DNA of 64,000 nt. Source: Sabellastarte sp. h YS-2021. Lineage: Eukaryota; Annelida; Polychaeta; Sabellida; Sabellidae. The position numbers and the translations under genes were made by a program. Every line of letters begins with the position of its first letter. Position 1 is the first letter of the stretch. Location: NCBI GenBank assembly GCA_964017235.1, contig OZ024938.1, positions 49,884,332 to 49,948,331 on the forward strand. The letters are read 5' to 3'. The notes under the pieces were generated by a model, which had not been told where the DNA came from, made no database searches, and saw only the letters and a list, made by a program, of their open reading frames with translations. This document shows positions 1 through 12,999 of the stretch, one piece after another.

Positions 1-768
1 CAAAAGATTCCCAGCCAAAGAATTTAGGATGGTTTACCATCCCAAACCTGTCGGACCAATAATAAGTGAGTCATAGGCACTTTTTAAGTTTGGCTATCCT
101 TGTTTGACCTTGACGGAGGGGTCTAAGGTCAAATCCGACCACACAAAAAAATTCCCAGCCCATGATTTCCTGTAGCTTGTTTACCATCCCAAACCTGTAG
201 GACCAATAATAAGCGAGTTATAAGCAATTGTAAGTTTGGCTATCCTCAATTGACCTTGAAGGGGGGGTCCAAGGTCAAATCTGACCACACCAAAAGAATC
301 CCAGCCCATGATTTCCTATATGTTGGTTTACCATCGCAAACCTCCAAGACCAATAATACGCGAGTTATAAGCACTTTAAGTTTGGCTATCTTCGTTTGAC
401 CTGGAAGGAGGGGTCTAAGGTGAAATCCGACCACACCAAAAGATTCCCAGCCCATGATTTTCTATAGGTTGGTTTTTCATTCCAAACCTCTAGGACCAAT
501 AATAAGCGAGTTATAAGCACTTTTAAGTTTGGCTATCCTCATTTGACCTTGAAGGAGGGGTCCAAGGTGAAATCCGACCACACCAAAAAATTCCCAGCTC
601 ATGATTTTCTATAGGTTGGTTTTCATTCCAAACCTCTAGGACCAATAATAAGCGAGTTATAAGCACTTTTATGTTTGGCTATCCTCATTTGACCTTGAAG
701 GAGGGTTCCAAGGTCAAATCGGACCATATTAACAGATTCCCAGCCCATGATTTCCTACAGGTTGGATA
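1..768. repeat. Tandem array of ~146-bp units (array 1)
   Basis: The block around CCCAGCCCATGATTTCCTA recurs near 11, 155, 301, 447, 594 and 740, a spacing of 144-147 bp, so at least five units are present and the array runs off the left edge. Each unit also holds GAGTTATAAGCACTTTTAAG and a GACCTTGAAGGAGGGGTCCAAGGT block. Copies differ by scattered substitutions. Short ORFs across it are by-products of the repeat. It resembles the array at 40930-42060 in block order. Confidence 0.93.
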
Positions 769-3260
769 CAATGATTTACTCAACAGTGAGAACATGAAAG
801 AAGCTATTGCTCAGCTATGCCATGACATAGAGGTCTGCAATTTCACTATGTTATAGCTAACCAAAACGTCTGTGAATAACATATTTAACAAAATACTCTA
901 AATGTAATAGTTTTCAAGTTACAACTTATTTACTCAAGAGTGAGAACCTCAAAGTAACTATTACTCAGCTATGCAATGAGCTACATGTCTGAATTTTTGC
1001 TCTGTTATAGCTGACCTAAAAGTAGGTGAACAACATATTTAAGCAAAATACTGTAAATGCAATAGTTTTCAAGTTACAACTGATTTACTCAATAGTGAGA
1101 ACCTGAAAATAGCTATTGCTCCGCTATGCCATGATCTATAGGTCTGTAATTTCACTATGTTATAGCTAACCCAAAAGTAGGTGAACAATATATTTTAACA
1201 AAATACTCCAAATGCAATATTTTTCAAGTTATTGCCGATTTACTCAACAGTCAGTGCCTGAGAATAGCTACTGCTCAGTTGTGCCATGAGCTACAGGTCT
1301 GTAATTTCACTATGTTATAGCTGACCCAAAAGTAGCTGAATAACATATTTGCACAAATTTCTGTAAAGGCAATAGTTTTCCAATTACAACTGATTTACTC
1401 AACAGTGAGAACTTCAAAGTAGCTATTACTCAGCTATGCAATGAGCCACAGGTCTGGAACTTCACTATGTTATAGCTGACCCCAAAATAGGTGACTAACA
1501 TATTGCAACAAAATACTGTAAATGCAATAGTTTCCAAGTTATAAGTGATTTACTCAACAGTGATAACCTAAAAGTAGCTATTACTCAGCTATGCCATGAG
1601 CTACAGGTCTGAAATTTTACTATGTTATAGCTGACCCAAAAGTAGCTGAATAACATATTTATACTAAATTCTCTAAATGCAATAGTTTTCAAATTATAAG
1701 TGATTTACTCAACATTGAGAACTTCAAAGTAGCTATTACTCAGCTATGCAATGAGTCACAGGTCTGGAACTTCACTATGTTATAGCTGACCCTAAAATAG
1801 GTGAATAACATATTGAAACAAAATACTCTAAATGCAATAATTTCCAAGTTATAAGCGATTTACTCAACAGTGATAACCTCAAAGTAGCTATTACTCAGCT
1901 ATGCCATAAGCTACAGGTCTGAAATTTTACTATGTTATAGCTGACCCAAAAGTAGGTGAACAACATATTTAAGCAAAATACTGTACATGCAATAGTTTTC
2001 AAGTTACAACTGATTTACTCAATAGTGATGACCTAAAAGTAGCTATTACTCAGCTATGCCATGAGCTACAGGTCTGAAATTTTACTATGTTATAGCTGAC
2101 CCAAAAGTAGCTGAATAACATATTTATACTAAATTCTCTAAATGCAATAGTTTTGCAATTACAACTGATTTACTCAATAGTGAGAACCTCAAAGTAGCTA
2201 TTACTCAGCTATGCAATGAGCTACAGGTCTGAAATTTCACTATGTTATAGCTGACCCAAAAGTAGGTGAACAACATATTTAAGCAAAATACAGTAAATGC
2301 AATAGTTTTGAAGTTACAACTGATTTACTCAATAGTGATGACCTAAAAGTAGCTATTACTCAGCTATGCCATGAGCTACAGGTCTGAAATTTTACTATGT
2401 TATAGCTGACCCAAAAGTAGCTGAATAACATATTTATACGAAATTCTCTAAATGCAATAGTTTTCCAATTACAACTGATTTACTCAATAGTGAGAACTTT
2501 AAAGTAGCTATTACTCAGCTATGCCATGACCTACAGATCTGAAATTTCACTATGTTATAGCTGGCCCAAAAGTAGCTGAATAACATATTTATACGAAATT
2601 CTCTAAATGCAATAGGTTTTAAGTTACAAGTGATTTACTCAATAGTGAGAACTTCAAAGTAGCTATTACTCAGCTATGCAATGAGCCACAGATCTGAAAC
2701 TTCACTATGTTATAGCTGATCCCAAAATAGGTGAATAACATATTGAAACAAAATACTGTAAATGCAATAGTTTCCAAGTTATAAGCGATTTACTCAACAG
2801 TGATAACCTAAAAGTAGCTATTACTCAGCTATGCCATGAGCTACAGGTCTGAAATTTTACTATGTTATAGCTGACCCAAAAGTAGCTGAATAACATATTT
2901 ATACGAAATTCTCTAAATGCAATAGTTTTGAAGTTATAAGCGATTTACTCAACAGTGATAACCTAAAAGTAGCTATTACTCAGCTATGCCATGAGCTACA
3001 GGTCTGAAATTTTACTATGTTATAGCTGACCCAAAAGTAGCTGAATAACATATTTATACGAATTTCTCTAAATGCAATAGTTTTTAAGTTACAAGTGATT
3101 TTACTCATGATGGAAGTTACTGAAAAGCCCAAAAGTAGCTATTACTCACTTAGCTATTGAGACAGGCACCCAACTTACTCACCATATTGTAGCTATGAAA
3201 AAAGTAGCTGAATAACATATTTTAACAAAATGCTCTAAATGCAACACTTTTCAAGTTATA
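769..3260. repeat. Tandem array of ~155-bp units (array 2)
   Basis: The block CTATGTTATAGCTGACCC recurs about every 155 bp from ~847 to ~3015, giving about 15 units plus a decayed sixteenth near 3173. Each unit also contains TGATTTACTCAACAGTGA, TAGCTATTACTCAGCTATG and a TAACATATTT block. It follows array 1 with almost no gap but has a different unit sequence. Neighbouring units alternate between a few variants (for example TTATACTAAATTCTC and AAGCAAAATACTG), which suggests higher-order duplication of multi-unit blocks. No coding potential. Confidence 0.95.
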
Positions 3261-5016
3261 AATGATTTTGTGCATGATTTCATGAATTTTAATGCATTAA
3301 AAATTATTTAAAAAATTTATTTAAAAAAAAGTAAGACAGATCCAGGTCTCATACTCACACAAGAGAATCTACCTCTGGCCTAGTACATATATGCAAGATA
3401 TGAGAGAAATCCCTGCAATAGTCACTGAGAAAATTGTGATTAAGTGTTGAAATTTTCACACTTTTGGTGGGGGTACCCCCCTTGTAATGTCTCTAGCAAA
3501 CAGACGAACAGACAGATTTGCATGCCTTGAACAATTTTTCATCCTCGATAGATAAGGTATCTTTTAAAAAAAACAGCATGTCTCTAGGCCTTGTAGTTTT
3601 GGAGGAGAAGTTGTTCTTGAGAAGTTGCTCTTTAGACCTTCATATAGATGATACATATTTCATCAAAACAATTAAAACCTAATATTTGATTAAATATCTC
3701 ACATTTTTTACTTTATATGATGTACAATACTGGCCTTCTTTAACTTTTAAAATATCTCACCAACATATTTCCCATAACAAATTACGCCTCATGTATACTT
3801 CTACAAGGTCAAGACCATGACGTTGCACACCTACACATCCTAACCAATGTCCCTACCAAGTATCAACTTCCTACACCTTACGGTTTCTGAGTTACAGCCC
3901 GGACAAACTTTTTCCTGCGACATGCCCACCCGCCCATCCGGACACCATGGGTGAAAGCAATACCCTGATTGCCCTTAAGGGCTGTGGGGTAACAACAGAA
4001 TGATTTGGTTTGATTGTTTCGAGGCCACAGAAAAATCTCATTTGAACAGATTGCTATATTTCCTGGGCAGTATTTTCCACCCTGGAAATGTCATCTTGTC
4101 CAATACTCCAAAAGTGGATATACCAGTAATATTCTATAAGATTGTTTTCTTTTGGAAAAATATTTTTTAGACAAAAAAACTGTCATAGCCAATTACAATT
4201 AGCTCAGCAAACACAATGACTAGACATTGACAGGACACTGACCATCATTTTTAGACAGCTTAACTACATTCCCAGAGCATACCCATTTCATGTATAGAAG
4301 AGAGGACTATAGTAACAAGATTTGTCACCGCAAACTAACCTTCTTTGAGAGAGATTATAGGACACCTATTAACAGAATAGTTTGGAATCATATTAATATA
4401 TAGTTTTTCCACACATGTACTTGAAATGTATTCCTGGTTGAATTTTAGCATCTATAGGATCACTTTGAAAAAAAAATAAATAATTGGACAGTGCAGCCCT
4501 TTTTAATAACTTGAGCAATGTTTTCTAAAGAAATACAAGTCATTGGCTAGTATTTTGAGGTTAAAATGGAAGCATATTTTGTAAAATCTTGGGATTCCAT
4601 ATTTTCCAATATGTCACAGTATGTCCACCTGCTTCAGGTAATACAGTATGTGCTATTAAATACAATAACACTGGAAAATTACTAAGGCTGAAACAATTGG
4701 CAAACTTTGCTAGCAGGGTAGTCATTTGCATTAAACGTCGACCAACCTATTAACTGTTTTTGAGGTTTAGAATGTTTGAGAAAATACCGAAAACGTGACA
4801 TGGACATTTGTTCTGGATGTAAACAAGCAATTTGGCAGCTCATAAGATGGTATGTAATGTAATCAGCCAATAATAGTATGATTAATGGTTTCAGCCTTAA
4901 AAATGACTTCTACATCACAAAGTATTCCACATTAAATGTGGAGTATTTACATCTGGCTTTCTAAAGACATTTATTTTAGGGTAATTAAACACAGCTTGGC
5001 TATAATTTGTTCTTAC
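3261..5016. other. Non-coding interspersed-repeat-like DNA
   Basis: No supportable exon. 3300-3560 looks like the decayed flank of array 2 and holds GACGAACAGACAGATT. 3780-3990 has a phrase typical of dispersed invertebrate repeats (CATGCCCACCCGCCCATCC, then GGTGAAAGCAATACCCTGATTGCCC). The rest is AT-rich. If the minus-strand gene at 5017-5714 continues in this direction, this stretch is its intron. Confidence 0.5.
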
Positions 5017-5714
5017 CTGGTAGTCCAGGTGGCATAACATTTGGAGGATGACCAAAACCTCCACTTCCACCCGGAGGCATCTAAAACAAAAACTTCTTCT
5101 TTGGAAATAGAGGAACATGAAATGTGACATTTATCACTAATGAATAAGAAACTTGCATTGACAAAACAGCCTTATTAGTCTTAGAATTATGGAAATTATT
5201 GTAAAATATTTTATATTTTATTTCTATTTTAAGACCATTTAACTTATCTGATGCAAAAAAATTTAGCAAGATTTGTTTATTTTGTCTTCATTTTAAGCAG
5301 TGTTCTTAGTGAAATTTTTTACAGACTGTCTTGATCTGCCCCTTCTTTTGTTTTCAACTTACACTTTCTTGACAAATAATTTTTTTTCTCTCTCAAAAAC
5401 AGCATTTTTAAATGGCCAATAGCATGACAACCTAACGAAAAAATTCAAAAGTGCTTAACAACTCTCAACAGTTTCACATTGAATTTAGATAATATTTACT
5501 AAAAGCCAATTTTAAAATCATAATTTCCACTAACATTACATTTTTAAATAGTGTATCTTATATATCTTCATGTTATGTTTTCATAAACTGTGTCCACAGC
5601 AAATACAGTTTAATCTTCTGACATTTGACAAATTTTGAGAACACTTACCATAAATGGTGGTCTTGGAGGCATGGTGGGTGCTCCTTGGGGTCTATTGGGT
5701 GGTACATTCTGAGA
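5017..5714 (-). CDS. Two Pro/Met/Gly-rich exons of an unidentified gene
   Basis: Exon 5649-5714 (66 nt) is preceded on the minus strand by TTTATTTCAG and followed by GTAAGTG. It reads SQNVPPNRPQGAP, then TMPPRPPFM. Exon 5017-5080 (64 nt) is preceded by TTTTAG and followed by GTAAGAAC. It reads MPPGGSGGFGHPP, then NVMPPGLP. Both have consensus splice sites on the same strand in compatible phase (0 in, 1 out after the second). Low-complexity Pro/Met/Gly sequence of this kind is common at the N-terminus of nuclear RNA-processing proteins such as PRPF40 or TCERG1, but no diagnostic domain (WW, FF) is visible. The start and the remaining exons were not found and may lie to either side. Confidence 0.5.
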
Positions 5715-8700
5715 CTGAAATAAACGATGCACCTTTATTTTACAATTGCATTGACTTTATAGTTTATCTTATTGTAATCAGTTAAAAATTATACTTTTAG
5801 AGATAGCTAATCAGAATAAGTTCCTGAAAATTAACTTTATGGAAAAAGTAACTACATGTTATTTCATAGACAGATTCAGTGAATAAACTATGCAATCTAC
5901 CAGAACATGAGGCCAAACTTATATCCACCTTTCAATTGCATATGGATAAAAATACAGTCTTGTGTAAAGAACAAAATTTTAAATATAATGGTTCTACCTT
6001 TTGACCAATAATTATAAAGATACAATTTAAGGCCATTTGTAAAAAATAGAATGGTATGTTAAGGCAGCCTTTTGTCCAAAGAAGGTAAAATCAAGTAAAA
6101 ATACTAGCTTAATGTTGTAATTCAGCATACAGATATCAAATATTAATAACTGAATAATAAAAAAAGTCCACTTTGGATGTCTCATTTACTGTAATGAATA
6201 AGGCAGGTACATGTATGTTATGGTGATCCATTCCATTGGGTTTTCATGGTACCCCAATTTATCATCCAACCAAATTTGTCACTAGCATTTTGTGACAATA
6301 TTAAACTTCTTCACAATAAACTTGCTTTACAATTATACATAATGGCAAAATATACTTGTTTCATTTTTCACAATTTCAATATTTTTCTCCTTGATGACAT
6401 GGTGACAAACTTGATTGAAGGACAAATTGGCCAGCTGAGCAGTACAATAATTCACATCCACATTCAATAGTTAATTGACACAAGCACAATGATTGCTTAT
6501 GGGTATACTGCAGGGTCGGGCTATTTAAACAAAGTTAGTTACTGAATGGAAATTATTTCTTGGAAGCTTTTGGAGACATATCACTTATTACTATTCAACA
6601 GGAGGATATTTTACCATGCAGACCAAAAATAAGTTGTCTTTCTAATCAATAAGACATAGGTATGGTTTTATGACCATAAATACTGAATGGAGATTCCATT
6701 CAGTGCTCCATTCGGTAGTTACAATGTTTCTTTTTCTATTTAGATTAAAAATATCCAAGAAAATTCCCCACAGGAGCCGCTTAGATAAACCAAGGAAAAT
6801 CCTTGTTTTCTAGTAAATTGCCTGTGATATCACAAAAGGGGCCCCATTCTGAAATAACAGGATTAACTGAGCACAGAAGAGTATGCGGATTAAATAGGTA
6901 TGAATAAAAAATGCAATCTCTTAATTAGACCGATTAATCTGTCTCTCAGCCAATATTTAAAAGATGGATGTATTGTTCGAGAGACAGATGGCATAAGTAT
7001 GCAAAAAACATAAACGTCCTAAAGGGCAACAAATGGCACACATCCTGACATTAAACATGTACTAGGCTACCATCTTTAGTATCAAGCATGTGCCCCGCAT
7101 TAAAAAAAATAAACTTTTTGCATTGTTAATGAATATACTTAACAAAATTTATTTCACTTGCAAAATTTCATCATTGTTTATACAAACAGGAAGTGCAGAA
7201 AAAGTGTCTATATTACTGCAAAACAGAAAATTGTGTTCCTGCATCTAAATGCTTTAGTGACATTCTACCAGTAAACGCCCATGCAGAAGTAAATATATTG
7301 AATTTAAACTATATAAACAGATTTTTATTTTATTCTTCTTGCACCAGATTGTCAAATGATGTAAAGAGCAATGAATAAATCAGGCGCATGTTGCTACATT
7401 TGTTTTGAAGCTTTGTATTTTAATAATTTAACTCAATTATCGGCCGTTTTTACCACAAACCGGAAATACCAGTGAACGCCCATTTTGTAGACTTATAGAA
7501 GCATTTGTCCTTGACCTCTAACAAAGATATATAAGGCGGGCGTTCACTGGTAGGCGGGCGTTCACTGTTAGAAAGCCACTATACTGTTAATACATTTAAG
7601 TCAATATTTTAATGTTTAAAGTGACAGTAATTTTCAGATGTTGAAGTTTATTGTGTAGCGAGGAACTCTGTCCCAAAATGCCATCCATCAGTTTTAAAAA
7701 GGCATATTTTGGGACAGAAAACTCGGTCTACCTATTAATAAGAAGCCTAATTCGCACATAACTGACCAATCAATATGCACACAGCAAATCAACTTAGATA
7801 TATCTTGTACTATTTTGATGCGTGTGCCAAATATAACCAATCAAAGTAGTATCCATCCGAGGGACAAGGGAAGATAGAGGCGCTGCTCGGCAAACCGACG
7901 GAAGATCTCCCCCCTCGACCCATGTTTTAGTGGCGTTTCGACGACTGAATGCGCCTCTTTCTTCACTTGATCCGTATCCGATAACAAACACCTTGACCGG
8001 CACTATCCTTTGAACACTGGGCGATAATTAAATAACGCCTTAACATTATCAGCACTAAACGGTATTCGGTCATCATGTATTAATAACATTGCTAGTAACT
8101 GGACTAGTAAACGGTAGATACATTTTGTTTGAAAATATAAGCACAAATATACCATTTTATGAGACTTTAAAATATTATTTCCTCAAAAACGCTTTCAGAA
8201 ACTGGCGCTGACTAAAGTCTAACGGATGATGTAGCACATTTTACGAAAATGGCACTCGATATTGTTGAATTAAATATTACCTCAATAGCATCATTTTCAG
8301 TCTTTCAATTTGGAGGTCATTTTTAGACCATTTGTGATAAAACATATCAGCACAGCGTAAAATATTGCAATAATTTCATCCAATCATTAACTTCTAAATT
8401 TTTGGGCACTGTGATACATGGTCGTAAGCCAGTATTAATTTTTGAACTTAAAATGGCACTTAAAGTAATCTAACAAAAGTCATGCAATATGATGTCTACA
8501 TGGTTCGGATATTTGGCTCATGAAGATGATCCGCTAGTAAATTGATGATAAACTATACATGATAATGGATGAGATTTTCCTGGTTACAATATATGCCAGA
8601 GGCAAACTGTTGAACAGGCATTTTAAAAATTCTTTAAAATTTTGGTCATGTATGAAAATTACCTTTGACATTTTGTAAAATGCCTATATTATCTAGACAT

Positions 8701-9828
8701 TTCACAAAACAACTGATTTTTAATATCAAGGCTTTCGCAAAATATTTATATGTGTGAAATACATGGTTTATGATTTTTCTTCATCAATGGTTAAAGAGAA
8801 ACTGGAATTTATTATTACATACCTGTGGGAAATAAACAATAATCAGACTAACTAAAATGAATCATATTCCAGTCACTTCAACAAGCTTTATCCCATTTAG
8901 AGCTCTTATTCAATTGGAAATGTAACTTACCAGCCTATTACAATGGACTGCACACAAGATACTTAGCAATGAACAGATATACTAAGTTTAAATGGAAAGT
9001 GCTTTTCATTGACAAAAAATACATTCAAACATTTTGTTGCTTATATAGTTATGATTTAAATAATGTTATACATAGCCTGGATTTAGATGATATGCTGTGT
9101 GAAACAATGCTTAACTGTTCCAATGGTAAATTGTAAACATCTCTAACACTTAGAATTAGATAATAAATAATTAAGTAACTAACGTCACACCCATATGCAT
9201 ATCAAACTGAAATAACAATGTTCTGTTATACTGTAATATTTCCTGTATTATCAAAAGACATGTTTTGTCATAGTGCAACTTATACCAGTCATTTGGGATG
9301 TTTAGGTATAGTGTGTCTGTATTTGACAGGGTAAATATTTGATGCCTGTAGTTGATCCTTAGATAAATAATGTAAGTCATTGACATATTTATTATAATGA
9401 ATATAGCCAATGACTCATCTGGTTGAATCACATGCATGCACTGAGATAACAATTAGATGAAACGTTCTTCTCAACACATACATGTTTTTATTGAATAACT
9501 GTATTTTTAAGTTACAAAAATTGTTCAGCATATATAATATATACCTGCTATAAATGTTAATATTGTAACATAAGTGTTGAATCATGCTTCTGACAAGAGA
9601 TGCTATATTTTATAAAAATAAATATTTTTTTTGTGTATGTGTAAAAATTGTGTCAGAGAAATACTTGCTTAGTATGTTTTTAAAACCATTTTTTCGCAAG
9701 TCACATATAAAATGGATTTTAAGAATGTGGAATAACTCTATTAAAGCCCACCTAGAATAAAGAGAGTCCAAGGAAAAGGAGTAACTTTTTTTGTTTCTCA
9801 ATGTTGAGACAGCAGTCTAATCACAGGT
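5715..9828. other. Mostly non-coding stretch, possible promoter near 7.9 kb
   Basis: AT-rich with no convincing ORF. Visible structures are a small palindrome at 6681-6717 (CTGAATGGA...TCCATTCAG), an inverted motif cluster at 7267-7570, and a short locally GC- and CpG-richer patch at 7860-8010. The patch contains a minus-strand ATG reading MGRGGRSSV before a GT, and could be a 5' exon or promoter of the minus-strand gene at 5017-5714. That link is conjecture. Nothing is recognisable in 8020-9828. Confidence 0.35.
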
Positions 9829-10164
9829 TGATATATCCTCGCTTCTGATGTTTAGTACATTCGAGATTCAACATTTATCGGATGCTGGAGAGCCCCTTTG
9901 TTTGGATGTTATGAAAGGCTAATGGTGTAGAATCAACTGATGTATCTAAACTAACAGATTAGTTTACTGTCATATTATTGGTGACGAGGATGAACCAGAT
10001 GATTTACAGTACAGATTTGATCTTTTATGAGGTTAATACAGCAGAAGCAGGTTATGGACTAACCACGTGTGTAAACACAGCAGAAGCAGATTAGGAGGCT
10101 GTTTGACAGGTGAAACTACCTACAGATTAAACAATTTTGTGACAAAACACAGCATAATCAGTTT

Positions 10165-11065
10165 TTGGACAAACCACATCTATACACACACAGCAGAATT
10201 AGATTAGAAGACTGCACGGTTGACAAGAGAAAGCAGAAACAGGTTATTGAGTGCATTTGTGAAGGTAACAACTGTAACAGTATTAGTATAATACAAAATC
10301 AGACTCCACAAGCCCCAGAAACTCACACAGTTGACATGGGTAAAGAAATAGCCACACCAGTGATCTTATACAGAAATTTGCAGTCCAAACCCTTCATTCC
10401 TTATGATGACCCAATGACCAAGGCAAAGGAGTGTGAAATCTGGTTAGAAGGTATAGAAAGGGAATTCCGATTCTTCAATATCACTAATGACCAAGACAAA
10501 GTTGATGCTTTAATTATTTACGGTGGTACAGAGATTGCCAGGTTGGAGAAGAGCCAACCAGATCAAGAGGGTAATGGGAACAAGTATACCAAACTGAAAA
10601 CAAAGCTAAATGATTATTTCTTGCCAAAGAAGAATAAGCATTACGCCAGATATAAATTTTTATCAACAAAACCCCAGCAGAATGAATCCATCTTGTCATA
10701 CGCAACAGAACAGGACTTGCGAATTTACGAACACAGATGAAAGGTTACTAGAACATCTAATACCAACAGTTACAAACAAAACATTTGTTCAAAAAGCTGT
10801 AAACAAAAAGTGGGGGCTGACACAGTTTCTAGAGGTGGCAGCTCAGATGGAAGACATCTAACAGCAGATGAGCAATATGACGCCATGTATCGCGAAGGTG
10901 GTATCTGTACCAACCAGAACACTCCACTCTCTCTGATGAGAAAAAGCAGAAGCAACATGTCAAGTATGCAACATGCAATTACTATAACTTTAGTACACAC
11001 CCACCTGGCAAAGATTGTCCAGCTTATGGCAAAGGACTTGTAAGAAGAAAAACCACTGCGCTAAA
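10165..11065 (+). pseudogene. Gag remnant with decayed zinc knuckle
   Basis: The first frame (10165-10740) carries the Gag-like stretch WLEGIEREFRFFNIT...KVDALIIYGG and later YFLPKKNKHYARYKFLS. A frameshift near 10715 moves the reading to another frame, which continues as FTNTDERLLEHLIPT...QKAVNKKWGLTQFLEVA until a stop near 10861. Further on, around 10945-11065, a third segment reads CNYYNFSTHPPGKDCPAYGKG, a Cys-His knuckle of Gypsy type in which one cysteine has become tyrosine. At least one frameshift and one stop break it. Confidence 0.75.
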
Positions 11066-11067
11066 AT

Positions 11068-11511
11068 GTGGGAAGAATACAAGAAAAGCAGACCGATATA
11101 TTAACCAACCAAGCCAACAGAGATGGCATGTCAAAGCGACACATGACACAAATCTATAAGATAAACCTGTTTGATGAGAACCCAAGGTACATCAAAGTCC
11201 AAGTTGAGGATGTGATGTTAATGACAGAAGCTGACAGTGGAACCGATTTTAATGACATGAGTTTGAAACAATATAGCGACTTCAGAAAGGAAACAGCCAC
11301 CGGTTTAGACCTGACAAGAAGCAAGATCAAATTGAAGATGCTGACCCATGATTTAAGTGTGATGGGAGAGTTCCCAGCAACCATACAAAACAAGACAAGC
11401 AGCATAGAAACCACTTTTATAGTTATCAAGGAGGAGACTGCATTGATGCCACTCCTTGGCAGAGAGACCCTGACAAGGCTAGGGATGCTGCAGATTAACC
11501 CAGAGAGCTAG
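11068..11511 (+). pseudogene. Retropepsin-like protease remnant
   Basis: A 147-codon open frame contains EADSGTDFN, an eroded form of the aspartic-protease D-S/T-G active-site loop followed by a nucleophilic-elbow-like stretch. About 95 residues later comes PLLGRETLTRLGML, the C-terminal motif typical of Gypsy/BEL retropepsins. It lies between Gag and RT in the expected order. It is an isolated open frame in a broken element, so it is unlikely to be active. Confidence 0.7.
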
Positions 11512-11579
11512 CTCGGTTAAGAGATGGTGAACAATGAGAACAATGTAAAAGTAATAGCAAAAAAATGACCATTATACCC

Positions 11580-12895
11580 AGCTCAAAGTAAAGTATAAAG
11601 GTATTTGATGGACGTGGCATGATCAGGGACAAAAGAGACAGACGCAAAATATATGTAACATTCACTATCAAAAAGGGTCCAAACCCTGTGGCACAAAAAC
11701 CTAGGGCCTTGCCTTTTATCTGAAGAAACCACTGAAGGAGTGGCTAGACAAATACATAGAGTGGCATATATGAGAAGGTCTCAGATGGGGAACCCATCAT
11801 ATGGTGCTCGTGGTACAACCAAAACCATGATTCGCACAAACGGACAGAGATGAACTAAAACCACACATTATCAGAGCCAGCATTGATTTTCAGGTTCCAA
11901 ATAAATACATGGAACAGCACAAAATCACACAGCACATGGTTGTAGAGAACTTCACCCTTAAATTCCATGGCTGAAAGATATACAACAAGCTAGATATGAC
12001 TATGGGATACCTTATACAGAATGTTTGGGGATATCGATGGCTGTTTAAACCAAGGGGATTTCATTCTGATCGGTGCAAAGACAAAAGAAGAGCATGACAA
12101 GATAATGGAGAAAGTACTCCAAAGAGCTGCTGACTACGGAATCACGTTCAGTCCAGAGAAGTGCCAGTTTGGTACAAAAGAACTTGACTTCTACAGCTAA
12201 AAGTTTAGTGCAGATGGTCTGAAACCAGCTGATGACAAGAAAAAGGCAGTGAGAGAAGCAGAGAGACCTGAAGATAAGAATGCCAAGAAGAGCTTCTTAG
12301 GCATGATTGGGTACTTGAGGTTTATACCAAACTATGCAACGATGACAGCACCATTAAGAACCCTAACAAGGAATGATGCTGACTTCAAATGGGGATGCCA
12401 TGAGCAGAAAGCATTTGACAAACTAAAGCAAAGCATCACAGAAGACACAACTCTCAGCTCTTTCAATTCAAAGCTCCCGATTGTAGTCCGCACTGAAGCA
12501 AGCTACAAAGGTGGGATTGCAGCCGCCCTGTTCCAGAGGACACATAAAGGCCTACAACCAGTGCACTTTGTTAGCAGAACCCTGAGTGATGTAGAGAAAA
12601 GATACAGTCAAACTGAGAAAGATGCCTTTGCTGTCAAGTGGGGGAAGGACAGATTGTCAATTTATCTTTTGGGGGCACACAAGTTCCAGATAATGACCAG
12701 TCACAAACCACTCATTCCCATGTTCAGCAAACCCTCAGCAAAGCTGCCACCCGGGTCAAAAAGTGTGTGATAGCACTGCAGGATGTAGACTATGAGATTG
12801 TTTATGAACCTGGGAAGGACAAAAGACACCCCCAGACTACCTGTCAAGACACTGACGGCCGGAGAGAGGATTTGATCACATCAAGAAAACAGTAG
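11580..12895 (+). pseudogene. Reverse transcriptase / RNase H remnant
   Basis: 11650-12010 holds out-of-frame RT pieces (for example ASIDFQVPNKYMEQ). The YxDD region is lost. From ~12062 it reads GDFILIGAKTKEEHDKIMEK...ITFSPEKCQFG, then an in-frame TAG near 12199, then KFSADGLKPADDKKKAV. An open frame at 12249-12770 gives FLGMIGYLRFIPNYATM and the RNase H start VVRTEASYKGGIAAALFQ, where the usual catalytic Asp (TDAS) is Glu. It ends in a frameshift near 12760; the continuation reads VDYEIVYEPGKDKRHP. The motif order is that of Ty3/Gypsy. Confidence 0.8.
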
Positions 12896-12999
12896 CCGCA
12901 ATTGTCCAAACAAGCCACACAATTGTGCTAGAGGACATAGCAAGGGCAACCATGGCATGCATAAAGGGCAGAATAACCCCAAGGAACAGGGGGGTATAG

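Noticed and set aside
1-3260. CRISPR-like repetition
   Set aside because: Units are ~146-155 bp head-to-tail with no unique spacers, and the DNA is clearly from an animal.
7794-8003. 69-codon minus ORF in the CpG-richer patch
   Set aside because: No family resemblance and no splice link to the exons at 5017-5714; kept only as a possible promoter.
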